A DNA stretch of 43,181 nucleotides, taken from assembly GCA_020650975.1 (NCBI GenBank), contig JAIPMN010030141.1, forward strand, positions 689 to 43,869, in the 5' to 3' direction. A model generated the notes under the pieces. That model searched no databases. It was not told the DNA's origin and saw nothing but the letters and a program-made list of their open reading frames with translations. Source of the DNA: Apostichopus californicus. Its lineage: Eukaryota; Echinodermata; Holothuroidea; Aspidochirotida; Stichopodidae. The position numbers were made by a program, and so were the translations under genes. Positions 7,101-15,177 of this stretch are shown piece after piece (within the stretch, counting starts at the first letter, position 1; each line of letters begins with the position of its first letter).

Positions 7101-9698
7101 AGATGTCATAAATAGACATGGCTGTGGTAAGACTTAACTCACACTGACCTAACTTTACACCTATAATCAACCCAATATTATACCTGCTATTTGATTGGTT
7201 TGATTTCCGTCAACAATGGATTGATTTGGATCATGAGCGTTATTCTGAACCGTGTGAGGACTCGTCTGTAAGTTTCGGCGGTTTCATGTGTACTTGCATA
7301 TATGCTCACTGGGTTTCTATGAAGTATGCTGGTTTATACAATAAACATTCTTAATAAAACTTAAAAAATCATAATTTTTTTTTTTTCAAATGATGTGAAG
7401 TTTTTTTCCCCAGAGTTGGCAGCCCTGCCTTTGTGAAACTGTCATAGTCATTGTTGAATTTCAGTTAAATTGTATTTATAGAGCGATAATGTTTTATACA
7501 GAAACAAGTTACATACACAGCTGCTGGTACAAAGTTCATTTCCTCCTTAATTCTTACATTTTCTCGTGTAATGGATTTCCTGAAACTAGAGTTTTTGTTA
7601 TTTTGAAGCAAGCATCTCCTAATAAATAGCTATGATATTATGCTTTCTCCTTTTTATTTATGATCTTGTTACACGTTAATTCTTACATTCAAACTCACTA
7701 TTGCATTAACACCTATGTTTTTGTATAACAATTGTATTTAAGATGGCCTCGGGCAAGATTATCCTCGGCTAACCGAGTTAACCTCTCATAATTATAAAGT
7801 TTAAAAAAAAAATGAATAAATAAACTTATTTTCAAAGGCATGGACACAATATAGAGATGTACTATGCAGTAATCTTTCATTTTATAAAAACTTTCATTAG
7901 ATTCTGATTGGCTATATCATCATTTTATTCACAGATATTGATCATGGGAGGGGTACCTCACCACAGTTAGGTTTGTCGGATGGCTCCTCCATGCAAGCAA
8001 GCTCTGATGTTCCTCAGAGAAGCACCACTGCAGTAGTAGTACAGCAGGACTCCAGGGAAGTTGCTGTAGCGACGGGGAGAACACAAGGTGGTCCACTGCC
8101 TGAAACATTCCAAGCAGAATTTATCAGAAACATGATCGAAGATTGCCTGGAAGATTTTAAGTAAGTTGTTAAAATATGTGTTTTAGCTGTTTAAGCTTCG
8201 GGTGTCGTACATATTTGAGTCATTTCCGAACAGATTAATCACCACTTTCTCGTGGTCCGACAATCGGTAAGTAAATGACTAATTTTGGAATCATTAAGTC
8301 GGAACAAACACTATTCAAAATATTTCTAAAGTTATTCTGGTCAAGTGTAGGAATTGTCTGAAATAATTTACATGACCAATTGGGGGGGGGGGGGCTTTTT
8401 GTAGTTTCCTTGAAAATTGCTTCCCATCCAGTGTGATCAGGGTTCATGGGTAATACATATAGTCTCACGTAGCACCCACTTTCTGCGCTCCCTTCCCACC
8501 CTCCCTCTCTTTCACCCATCCACCGTCAGCCTGAATGCACAGGAAATGGTTTTTTCTTCAGGTTGAATGATATCTTATTCAGCTATGTGCAGATTCTATA
8601 TATATATTCTTAACTGTTCTATAAACCTATTTTTTACCTTCCCCTTATCGTTACTCCACATACTAATTGGAACCACACAATCTATAGTTTCTTTTGTTTG
8701 GTTTTAAATCCCTTCCAGCTCTCAGGTATTACTTTAATGTAAAATTAACTTAAAATAAGACCTTTTCTATATTTCTTTCGTTCGTTTATATAGAGCTGAC
8801 GTTCATCGAGATATTACAAATTTGCAAGTTGAAATGTTACGGCAGTTTCAAATTCAACAGGTGCGTTCTCAACATTGTTATCTTAAGAATAAGAATGCAG
8901 TTAACATTGTCATCCATGTTTTGCGTATATACAGCTATCATTAGTGTGTTTGAATGGGGGGGGGGGCTGACAGGAAACATGTTTGTAACACTATTTCAGT
9001 TTGCTGCCAACCTACTATTAATGTATATAAAAATATATGGTCTATTCATAAAGTAACATGTTTACGATGTTATCTTACACAGTTTGTAAAACTTGTACAA
9101 CTGTCGTGAATTTTTCTATGTAAAGATTAAATTATCAAATTATACTTAACATGTTACTAAATCTTACTCATTCATGGTTTCGCTTAGTTTTACATCTGAA
9201 TGTTACCTAATGGACCTTTAGTCGGTGAACTTATTGATGATCAGTAATTCCTGATGTGAATGTTGAAATGTCAGAATTGGTGGGTGAGGGAGGGGTTAGG
9301 GTGGAACGTTCTACACTGAAATCTGGTATTGGCCTGTACTTTCCTAAGGCCCAAACAACTACTATATATCTTGCTATCTTTGGGACATATCCTTCTTTTA
9401 AAGTCATATCCTCTGGTCACCGTTTTGTAAAATGTGTGGTGTCATAGTAACACTAGTAGGTAACTGTTTTCCCTTTCTGTTTCTTATTCATTTTAGTTTT
9501 TCAAGATGAATGTAAAATAATCAGTATTTTGAGCTAAGTTAATATTACTTTATCATTTCCAATGTTTCATTATATTTTGTGCCTTTCTCGCAGAATGAAA
9601 TACAACAGCTGTTAAAGAAATACTCAGTTAACGAAGAACTTTTAACAGAAGTCGAGAGACTCCGTGAGGAAAACAAGAGGCTAAAATCGACGTTTTGA
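891..9698 (+). CDS. NEDD1: NEDD1 (GCP-WD), 5'-partial, nine exons
   Basis: NEDD1 is a WD40 protein that docks the gamma-tubulin ring complex on centrosomes and spindle microtubules, so that microtubules can be nucleated there. The join 891-1120, 2255-2456, 3161-3413, 4675-4764, 5354-5544, 6519-6666, 7935-8160, 8794-8860, 9594-9698 has AG/GT borders throughout. Phases match at each junction and the total is 1512 nt (503 codons plus TGA). In order it encodes the last blades of the beta-propeller (about residues 1-135 of the part seen), a Ser/Thr/Pro/Asn-rich disordered linker (about 136-430) and a conserved C-terminal helix or coiled coil (about 431-503). Diagnostic matches to vertebrate NEDD1 are FKKS, HKAPA, GATLA.GSSRGKI, IRNMI, HRDI.NLQVEM and RLREENKRLK. 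The first five blades and the start codon lie left of the window. The part seen is close to the length of the matching part of human NEDD1 (660 aa in total), so nothing large is missing. Identification is firm; small extra exons in the disordered linker cannot be excluded. Confidence 0.95.
1471..1905 (+). repeat. 24-bp tandem satellite, about 18 units
   Basis: The unit is close to GGATATCATTTAATATCAGT plus TAAG. Units vary by point changes and 1-3 nt indels. Each carries a dyad (GATAT, six bases, ATATC) and usually a GATATC site. Because 24 is a multiple of three, the last units are open as an octapeptide repeat (KGYHLISV-like); this is a consequence of the repeat and not a gene. Confidence 0.93.
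2060..2146 (+). repeat. Polypyrimidine (CTC/TCC) tract
   Basis: About 87 nt almost entirely C and T, dominated by (TCC)n and (CTC)n, ending about 110 nt before the acceptor at 2254. The minus strand is purine-rich and G-rich, so it could form triplex or quadruplex structures. It is also the source of a spurious Gly/Arg-rich minus-strand frame. Confidence 0.9.
2255..2456 (+). CDS. NEDD1: NEDD1 exon: last WD40 blade
   Basis: Acceptor TGCTTCAG, donor GTTAGA at 2457 (a weaker donor than its neighbours). The first base completes the Thr codon opened in the previous exon. It encodes VIKTMVVDSPLTSLTF, then DGATLAAGSSRGKIFIFDLR and HKSSIQCLSF, the best conserved part of the NEDD1 propeller (vertebrate GATLA.GSSRGKI and HK.SVQC). 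Phase 0 at its end. Confidence 0.95.
2457..3160 (+). other. NEDD1 intron with SINE
   Basis: An intron of 704 bp. Apart from the SINE at 2741-2990 I see nothing notable in it. Confidence 0.85.
2741..2990 (+). mobile_element. tRNA-derived SINE
   Basis: The head at 2744-2811 looks like a tRNA: box A TTAGCTCAGTGG, box B GGTTCGAGTCA, and outer ends TGGAGTG/CACTCCA that pair fully. The inner D and T stems are broken, so this is not a working tRNA gene. A tRNA-unrelated body follows (through GAGTTCCTGCTTGCAGGAGG) and the element ends in a short A/T-rich tail with ATACATACATA. This is the build of a Pol III-driven SINE inserted in the sense of NEDD1. Confidence 0.75.
3161..3413 (+). CDS. NEDD1: NEDD1 exon: start of disordered linker
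   Basis: Acceptor CAATTTCAG, donor GTAAGG at 3414. Encodes 84 residues rich in Ser, Thr, Pro, Lys and Gln with no fold that I can see. It contains minimal proline-directed sites KSTPSQ, FTPDPG and ISPLHD. In vertebrates NEDD1 is phosphorylated by Cdk1 and Plk1 in its linker; that these sites serve the same purpose is inference. The acceptor is followed directly by GTG, so the exon is defined by splicing and reading frame and not by a start codon. Confidence 0.88.
3414..4674 (+). other. NEDD1 intron with LINE remnant
   Basis: An intron of 1261 bp. A retrotransposon 3' end with its (TAA)n tail lies near the donor (3425-3640). The rest, about 3640-4674, is AT-rich unique-looking sequence with no supported feature. 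Confidence 0.8.
3425..3640 (-). mobile_element. 5'-truncated non-LTR retrotransposon 3' end, copy 1
   Basis: Read on the minus strand, the frame ending at TAA 3524-3522 encodes FKSLLKTHLFTSSFVN, the usual last residues of the ORF2 reverse transcriptase of CR1/L2-like elements. About 65 nt of 3'UTR and a (TTA)n microsatellite (3425-3455) follow. The upstream part of the frame is already broken by a stop. A second copy lies at 33212-33403 in the opposite orientation, about 85-90% alike by eye. Confidence 0.75.
4675..4764 (+). CDS. NEDD1: NEDD1 exon: short linker exon
   Basis: A 90-nt exon, phase 1 at both ends. It follows a T-rich tract ending TTGTCAAG and is closed by GTATTG at 4765. It encodes DKKKDSSNSYSSGRL followed by an Asn/Ser/Tyr-rich stretch. 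There is no domain. Its place rests on phase compatibility with both neighbours, splice signals and a composition like the rest of the linker. The 90-nt length means it could be skipped without a frameshift. Confidence 0.75.
4765..5353 (+). other. NEDD1 intron
   Basis: An intron of 589 bp. It holds an imperfect hairpin (about 4992-5066) and one arm of the dispersed repeat first seen at 417 (5112-5160). Confidence 0.8.
5112..5160. repeat. Single arm of the 417-517 repeat family
   Basis: AGAGGGCCTGACGTTTCGAT followed by CCTAGCAAGATCTTCTTCAG matches both arms of the hairpin at 417-517. No opposite arm is found nearby. Confidence 0.65.
5354..5544 (+). CDS. NEDD1: NEDD1 exon: linker with FSP motif
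   Basis: Acceptor CACACAG, donor GTAAGG at 5545. Phase 1 in, phase 0 out. Encodes GGIFSPLPN, similar to the FSPIRDD motif of the vertebrate linker, then a Ser/Thr-rich segment with RRTPIGS (a possible proline-directed phosphorylation site) and a C-terminal TLPPFSALS. Upstream intron sequence is open in the same frame back to 5311, but the acceptor and the incoming phase place the exon start at 5354. Confidence 0.85.
5545..6518 (+). other. NEDD1 intron
   Basis: An intron of 974 bp. AT-rich; no repeat, RNA gene or additional exon could be supported. Confidence 0.75.
6519..6666 (+). CDS. NEDD1: NEDD1 exon: linker
   Basis: Acceptor CCATTCTAG, donor GTGAGA at 6667. Phase 0 in, phase 1 out. Encodes 49 residues beginning PPQSASSSFPSS and ending RTDRVPKQS. 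It is disordered, Ser-rich, and too short for most ORF finders. The exon lies entirely antisense to the 3' end of a 210-codon open frame on the minus strand (7170-6538), described separately. Confidence 0.85.
6538..7170 (-). CDS. Unidentified 210-codon antisense ORF in NEDD1 intron
   Basis: I do not recognise this protein. The frame opens at ATG 7170, with a second Met in good context (CAGCCATGTC) 16 codons later, and closes at 6538. Two hydrophobic stretches near the N terminus, IYIAIITAFGIFLLFGA and FLTASSLLLFIVYF, are separated by a polar loop with two N-glycosylation sequons (NAS, NKT); the rest is mixed and Cys-containing. About 43 C-terminal codons are antisense to the NEDD1 exon 6519-6666; the remaining 167 lie in intron. 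A CCAAT-like motif sits about 30 nt upstream on the minus strand. It is the longest open frame in the window and longer than expected by chance in AT-rich DNA. It could be a nested gene, an exon of one, a decayed insert or a chance frame. Confidence 0.25.
   Translation of the reverse strand: MIIGVKLGQCELSLTTAMSIYDIYIAIITAFGIFLLFGAKWSTSTDPVQNASFGSFAKILNKTANFLTASSLLLFIVYFQQSTNRHLDQQISVLGITQYISHKGEFLCWSMHAIFDECDSCYRVAISLVSCKMRVLSTVIKPIIHKLGQITPQRVFHDTSCKLSTASHLTAWVHGLFFRENGSQQYQTLLYLGWNLQNTDENLHRLTTGN
6667..7934 (+). other. NEDD1 intron with antisense open frame
   Basis: An intron of 1268 bp. Its first 500 bp form most of the antisense frame 7170-6538. At about 7735-7830 a GC-richer stretch (GATGGCCTCGGGCAAGATTA) runs into an A-rich AATAAATAAA end and looks like the tail of an unidentified retroposed repeat. 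Confidence 0.6.
7935..8160 (+). CDS. NEDD1: NEDD1 exon: linker and start of C-terminal helix
   Basis: Acceptor TATTCACAG, donor GTAAGT at 8161. The first half is Ser/Gln-rich linker (GRGTSPQLG and on). The last 25 residues, ETFQAEFIRNMIEDCLEDFK, begin the conserved NEDD1 C-terminal region (vertebrate IRFIQNMI.ETLDDFR), which binds gamma-tubulin. Phase 1 in, phase 2 out. Confidence 0.95.
8161..8793 (+). other. NEDD1 intron
   Basis: An intron of 633 bp with a G run at about 8383-8394 and a C/T-rich tract at 8485-8520. No exon or RNA gene seen. Confidence 0.8.
8794..8860 (+). CDS. NEDD1: NEDD1 exon: gamma-tubulin-binding helix
   Basis: A 67-nt exon between TTATATAG and GTGCGT (8861). It encodes ADVHRDITNLQVEMLRQFQ and IQQ, nearly the vertebrate HRDIVNLQVEMIKQFH. 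This amphipathic helix is the best-known NEDD1 signature and is required for gamma-tubulin binding in vertebrates. Phase 2 in, phase 0 out. Confidence 0.96.
8861..9593 (+). other. NEDD1 intron
   Basis: An intron of 733 bp containing a G10 run near 8957. Nothing else is supported. Confidence 0.8.
9594..9698 (+). CDS. NEDD1: NEDD1 last exon: C-terminal coiled coil and stop
   Basis: Acceptor TTTCTCGCAG. It encodes NEIQQLLKKYSVNEELLTEV, then ERLREENKRLKSTF, and ends at TGA 9696-9698. The heptad-like leucines (LL..Y, LL.EV..L, RL) form the terminal coiled coil. The vertebrate end RLREENKRLRAHF is almost the same, so the stop is the true C terminus. Confidence 0.97.
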   Translation, partial: NEIQQLLKKYSVNEELLTEVERLREENKRLKSTF

Positions 9699-10290
9699 CG
9701 AGGTTTTTAGCATTTTGGATAATTTATTTCGAGATGTAGGAATCTACGCACACATGTGTGCTGTGTGTTATCATACACCGATATGGAATGCTGAGATTAG
9801 CTGAAACGACAAAATCCGCAGTCTGCTGTTCCCATGGAAAACATTCTCCTAAAATCATGGCTGAAGCAGTAGTAGGACAGCTGTCTTCAATGATTGGAGC
9901 TTAGGTTTTCTGATTGCAATTGCCAGGTTCCTCCAAGTAGCATCTCAGAATGTTGTTCTCTCTCCTTGAGGATTTTTCTCCTGCTTTGAGAAATTTGTTA
10001 TTCTTTTTTAAAAGTTTTTTTTCTCACCTGTGTGGGACTTTTTCACAGCCAATGGACCAGTTGGATAAGACCAGTGAGGCAATTAATAGTCTTAAAAGAA
10101 ACTGATGCCTTAAATTTCACAAAAATGCCAAATTTGCTGCTAGTGCTAAGCACATTAATATTCGAGACAACAAAACGGTTCACATTGAGATGATATATGA
10201 TTATAGTCTCTAACCTGTCTATGTGCAACTAGTTTAACGGCTGTTGAGTAAAACTAAAAAATAAAATCAATGTTTTTTGATAGCAAGGCC
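9699..10290 (+). other. Probable NEDD1 3'UTR
   Basis: Non-coding sequence after the NEDD1 stop. The first canonical AATAAA is at 10260-10265, followed by a T/G-rich stretch (TGTTTTTTGATAG), as expected of a cleavage and polyadenylation site. Further AATAAA copies at 11545, 12079 and 14006 could serve longer 3'UTRs. The end point is inferred from the signal alone. Confidence 0.5.
10260..10265 (+). promoter_or_regulatory. Candidate NEDD1 polyadenylation signal
   Basis: AATAAA hexamer 562 nt after the stop codon, with a T/G-rich element starting within about 12 nt downstream. It is the first canonical signal after the coding region. Confidence 0.5.
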
Positions 10291-13200
10291 ATTGAAAGGT
10301 TTTCGGAAAAAAACTTTGACCGAGACTAGTGTAACATCCTTCTGGTCGCTTTTGTAGTGTAACATCTCTCGCTGTCATATATATATTTGGACATAAACTA
10401 TGTCAATTTGTTGCTTAACTTAAAGCTGGGAAACTTAAAGCTGGTTTATATTCAGCAGAAACAGCAGCGTGTAAACGAGACGTACCACACATTCATAGCA
10501 ATCATACCAAGTCTAGGTTACTTGCATATAATTTGGGGCTGAAGTTGTTATTTTCAATAACTGTTGAGAGAGATAAAAATTTGTTTTGTTCCCTCTGCTG
10601 GTCAAGCTGTTTACTTTCTGCTAAGATTCAATGCAAAAGACAAGTTTGATAGCAATGTTTGGGGGGTGGGGCGGGGTACATCTGTGAAACAATTTCTATG
10701 TTGTTTAGTTTTGTATTAGAAATTTTGAGCATTATCTTGTAAATGAATAGATTTTCTATAGTGTTGCAATGTTTTTGTGAAGAAGAAATGGAGCTGTGTG
10801 CATGTTACTGAGAATGTATCTCAACTGTTAATTTGGGTGATTTTCCTGGGAAATCCCAAAGGTTTTTTTTTTTGCCTAATATGGTGGAATGGTCTGAACT
10901 TAGACTCACTGTATAGATGAGATCTGTTTATATCACAGCTGGGAATTTGTAGAGCAGAATTCCTCACCAATTGCACACAAGACAGTTAACACCAGTTCTC
11001 TTGCAAGGCATGAACTCTGATGTATCTGTCCACTTGTCCATTAATTGCCAGATGTGTATCACCAAAATAGATAACGTCACTGGAAGAAAGTTAACAAATA
11101 TACCACTACATTGTCTCTCTCATGTGTAAAAAGAAGTCCAGCAGACTAACAGTTCTGTTACATTGAACCTCTTACGTATCTGTCTGTCAGTCTATTTCTC
11201 TGTTAAATGCAAGAAGTAAATTGAATAGAAAGGTAAATTGTTGAAGAGTGGCATCAAATATTGTTGCAAAACTATCTCTCATACAAGTAAATCCAAAAGT
11301 TAGTGAAACTAATTCTGTTTCTGTGGAACACTTTTTCACCAATATATGTCTGTCTGTCTGTCCGTCCAATTGCTAAAGGCCCTTAGTCAGTAAAATGGTT
11401 AAACATACACAGTATATGATAGACTTAATCATATCTCTATATAATTTCGACACATTGGTATGCTTAATCAGTAAGGGAGCATCTTTAACTCATAATACAG
11501 AGGGCTGCAACCCTAAATATATCAAACTATGCATGCCAGTATCAAATAAAGCCTTGAACCTAAAAATAACCAACGAATCAAACGTCACCTCAAGATGTAA
11601 ATTTCATCATGTTGCTGACTGTGCATGATAGGTCATGTAATCAATCTATCCAGCAGCTATTGCCTAGAGACATGTAAACATTGACTGTTGTTATTGATAG
11701 CTGTTTCTATGGTAACTAAGCAACTAGAACAATGAGTAAAATGATCGTAGAATCAGCAACCTTATCGAGCGAGATTAAGTCATATTAGAACAAGACCTGT
11801 TGAATTTTTTTATTTATATGTTTTTTTGTTATTATGACCTTTCTGTTCTGAAGCAGGGATTAGTTTATCCAGTATCGCATCACAAAAAGCTATGCAAAAT
11901 GGTCAAATTGCTATACAATTCCAAAGATGCATAGCAGTTTTCAGGTTTTTTTGTACACAGGAACAGTAGAATTTTACAAGGGCCAAACCTTTAAGCCTTC
12001 AAAACTGCTACACAAAATTTGGACACTAAATTATTCCAGGTGAAGGTTTATTTTCAACACCTTGGACTTTTTCTCTAGAATAAACATGAAGCTGGATATG
12101 TCTAGGAGTACTATAAATTAGCAAGAAGAAGCAATGTTTCTTGTAGTAAAGGAAAGGAAGTTACTACTGGTGGAAACAGTAAAAATTGGTAGAAACTGAC
12201 CACTTCAGAAAATTTGTAAATGGAAAACAAGAGATACTCTTCTTGATTGTAGTTTATATTTGTCAACATGGAATAATGACAAATGTTCACTCAAGTTGCG
12301 ATGTTGATCTCTTATTAAATATTGAACATTTTTGCGATGAACTGATGTCACCTTATTATGCTAATGTAGCTGCTTGATAGAAATCCATTTGATATTTCAT
12401 AAGTCCATTTCTATGTAGAAGTCTATTTTTCACTTTTAGATTTGTCTCAATGAATCCGCTCATTAGCAGGATTTTCACAGAGAGAACGTTTTTGCTCATT
12501 TGATGTGCCTTTTTTCCAGATAGATTGAGTACACTCTTTGAGTAAAGAGCCATTGAGTAAAAAAAAGGTGTTTAAAACAACGCAGAGGATAATATGAAGT
12601 ACAGCACTCAGTTTAAGACCTGTGTTAAACTGACGTCATTGGGCTAGACAAGAGGAAAGTATGAAACTGTAATGAGAAATAGAAAGTGAAGATGCAAATT
12701 AATTCCCCCTCTATCCCCATTTTTATTCGGTCATCCTGTTTCAGTTGCGTATCATTCCCTTTCCTTTTGAATCAAGTTTATACACTCATCATCATCGATA
12801 AGTGACTTTTGGATTTAGCTCGGTGAATCCTCTTGTGAGCAGGAGTCTCGTCAAGTACATACGTGTCTGCTATTCACTGTGGAGTATTTTGTATCAGACC
12901 GAGTAACATACAATGTCTACGAGTTCAACGAATAATTATTTCAGATCTGTAGTTAAAGCAGTTTGTTGTGTTCAGATTTCTACAGTTACATAATTGCTTC
13001 CCACTGCTCATGAAATACATTCCAGTATCTGGCGATGTTTCCCTACGATGTAAATTACAAATCTATTCTGGCACCAGGAGTTACAGTCTACTTGATAATT
13101 TTGTCTTTTCACCAATTCAAAAATGAAACATTTCAGTTTTTGCCATGATTTTTATGGTTTATTAAATGCAAGTACTACACTGAATTAGGTTTGCATGTTG

Positions 13201-15134
13201 TAAATTTGTATTAAGCCTTAAGTATAAAGTGTTGACAATTCTTATTTTTTTTTCCTTTTGAAAGTAGTGGACCTGTTGCATGAATTTAATGTGTCGGTGA
13301 CAAGGTCATGGTTCTTCCCAAATATGTCGTGCTTTAATATATTTGGGTATAAACGACAGGGATATGTTACACTTACGTTACCTCCCGCTGCATTAGTAAC
13401 AAAAGAGCTATTGTGCATGTACTGTTGAGAGGAAACTATTTTAACCCTTAGCAAATCTACTTAGCTAGTCTAGTCTGATGTGTGAATTAATTCAGATTCA
13501 GTTTCAATGACCATTTATAGTTTTACTACTAAAGCTTTACATAGTGTTGATGTTGCATAGATTACATAGATTAGTCAAGTGATTTCCGTGTTCAGGAAAG
13601 CTGCCTTAGTTCCTTTTATTTGGTGAGGCCAGAAGCGATTTGTTACGCTTTTGCTAGGAATTGAAGAAAGCATATGGTGTGTTATATATGTCATGAAACA
13701 TTTCAATACTGTCTCGCTATAAAGCCCTGTATCTTGTAAACAATACAGCCCATAGCCATTTTTTTTTCAATATGTAGTATAGTTCACAAGAAATTTTTGA
13801 ATATTTTTATGTGACTGTTACAACCCAAATTTATTTCCACAAATGAAGCCAATTAGATCTTTGTATTTGAACAGTGTATCGGGGAGGTAATAGAGTTCAA
13901 GATATTGTAAGCATATATAGAAATATATGCCAAGTGTGCCTAATAAAAATGATTTGTATAGCATGTGAAAAAATGTGTAAATATGCCATAGATTTGGAGT
14001 CTTGCAATAAATAAAATGTATAAAAAAGGCCATATTACTTGTTTCCTTATCGTTTTGTTGTGTTGCTAAATAAGATAGGTATTAGGTAGCTTCTGTTGTG
14101 TGGTTTACCCATGTGTGCCAAGGGGGATAATTTCCTTGGTGGTGGGGGGGGGGAGGATATTTCTTGAAAATTTGCACAGCATGTCATTCAGCTTTTGAGA
14201 AAGGTGAGAACTCTGCAAAGATGACAATAAATGAAGGAAGAACAGATATTTATTTCCCTGAATATTAGTTATTAGAAGGTCTTAGAATAGTCATGTGGAT
14301 GGTCAATTAATTAAAGTTTGTTTCTATTATTCACTTCTGATTCGAAAATTAAGTAGACTATACTATATCATAGGCAGGATTCTTTGATCATCTATGGGAT
14401 AAAGGTGATTAGTGTTGCACCTAGAAATGCTAGCAAGTCAAATAATAGTCACCATGCTTATAAATGAGACATAATTGTCTTACTCTAACGATCCTCAATG
14501 GTTGGGGTAGTATAATAACTATGGTTACAGTAAGGTTATCGGTATCACCACATTCGGTTAACACAATATTTGCCATAGCATAGACGGTTAAACGGTGACC
14601 GGATTCTCTTCACTAGTAATAATTACCATTCTCGACCGTGTTTGTTTCCCTGTTTATGATGTACAGGAAGTCCAAATATATGTGACTAACGTGCCAGAAC
14701 CAGATTCTCAGTAGGTATAATTAATAACACTGTTTGTGTTACCGTTCCTTACTATGAAAACGCCTTTCCTTATTAAAATCTAAACTAGTTCTGGCAGCAG
14801 TCATTGCTATTCTGTTACAAAATAATAATTCGTTGTCAGGAAGCGGATGGTTATGGCTTACCGTTCCTACAGCAGTAAAGCTTCCTGTATCTTTGAAAAC
14901 TTTTGCAGTCAACTTTTTTAACATTTCCGTCAACAAAATCACATGTCATTCTTCGGCCAATCAAAAGTCCTCCGACAGTTTCTGTGTACTTGGTAGACTA
15001 TCGTACCTAAGTGACAGAGAACAGCCGCCGCAAAGTTGTCATACTTTCGAACGGAACAATTATGGAAGTAACGACATGAAAAAAACATAGATATACCAGA
15101 AAGGCTACTCCGTGACCATTTTAACATTTTCGGA
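10291..15134. other. Intergenic region and GRIP 5' flank
   Basis: Mostly AT-rich unique-looking DNA. It holds a (TCTG)n tract near 11346-11365, one copy of a two-copy repeat (11948-12040), several AATAAA hexamers (11545, 12079, 14006) and a G run near 14142. From about 14,750 CpG dinucleotides become more frequent towards the GRIP start, as expected of a 5'UTR or promoter. No convincing TATA box. Two short uORFs (starting 15062 and 15076) precede the GRIP ATG. Confidence 0.55.
11948..12040 (+). repeat. Dispersed repeat, copy A
   Basis: Shares ACACAGGAAC and AAAACTGCTACACAAAATTT, then GACACTA.ATTATTCC, in the same order and spacing with 23586-23680. It is about 90 bp, direct orientation. Class unknown. 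Confidence 0.7.
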
Positions 15135-15177
15135 ATGCCTGGACTTAAACTGTCTTGTTTCAGAGGTGTTAAAGATG
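15135..15177 (+). CDS. GRIP1: GRIP first coding exon (start codon)
   Basis: Encodes MPGLKLSCFRGVKD plus one base, then the strong donor GTAAGC at 15178. An in-frame TAA at 15069 with no ATG between makes 15135 the start; the purine at -3 (G) suits initiation. The phase-1 end joins the next exon to give VKDEEG, like vertebrate TKDE at the same place. A short first exon with MPG and a nearby Cys resembles the palmitoylated vertebrate GRIP1b N terminus, so Cys8 could be lipidated; that is inference. Two tiny upstream ORFs begin at 15062 and 15076. The link to the exon 17 kb away rests on phase, splice signals and this similarity. Confidence 0.6.

Noticed and set aside
14833..15090. 85-codon gene upstream of GRIP
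   Set aside because: Overlapped by minus-strand frames of similar length, no recognisable product, and it lies in the likely GRIP 5' flank.
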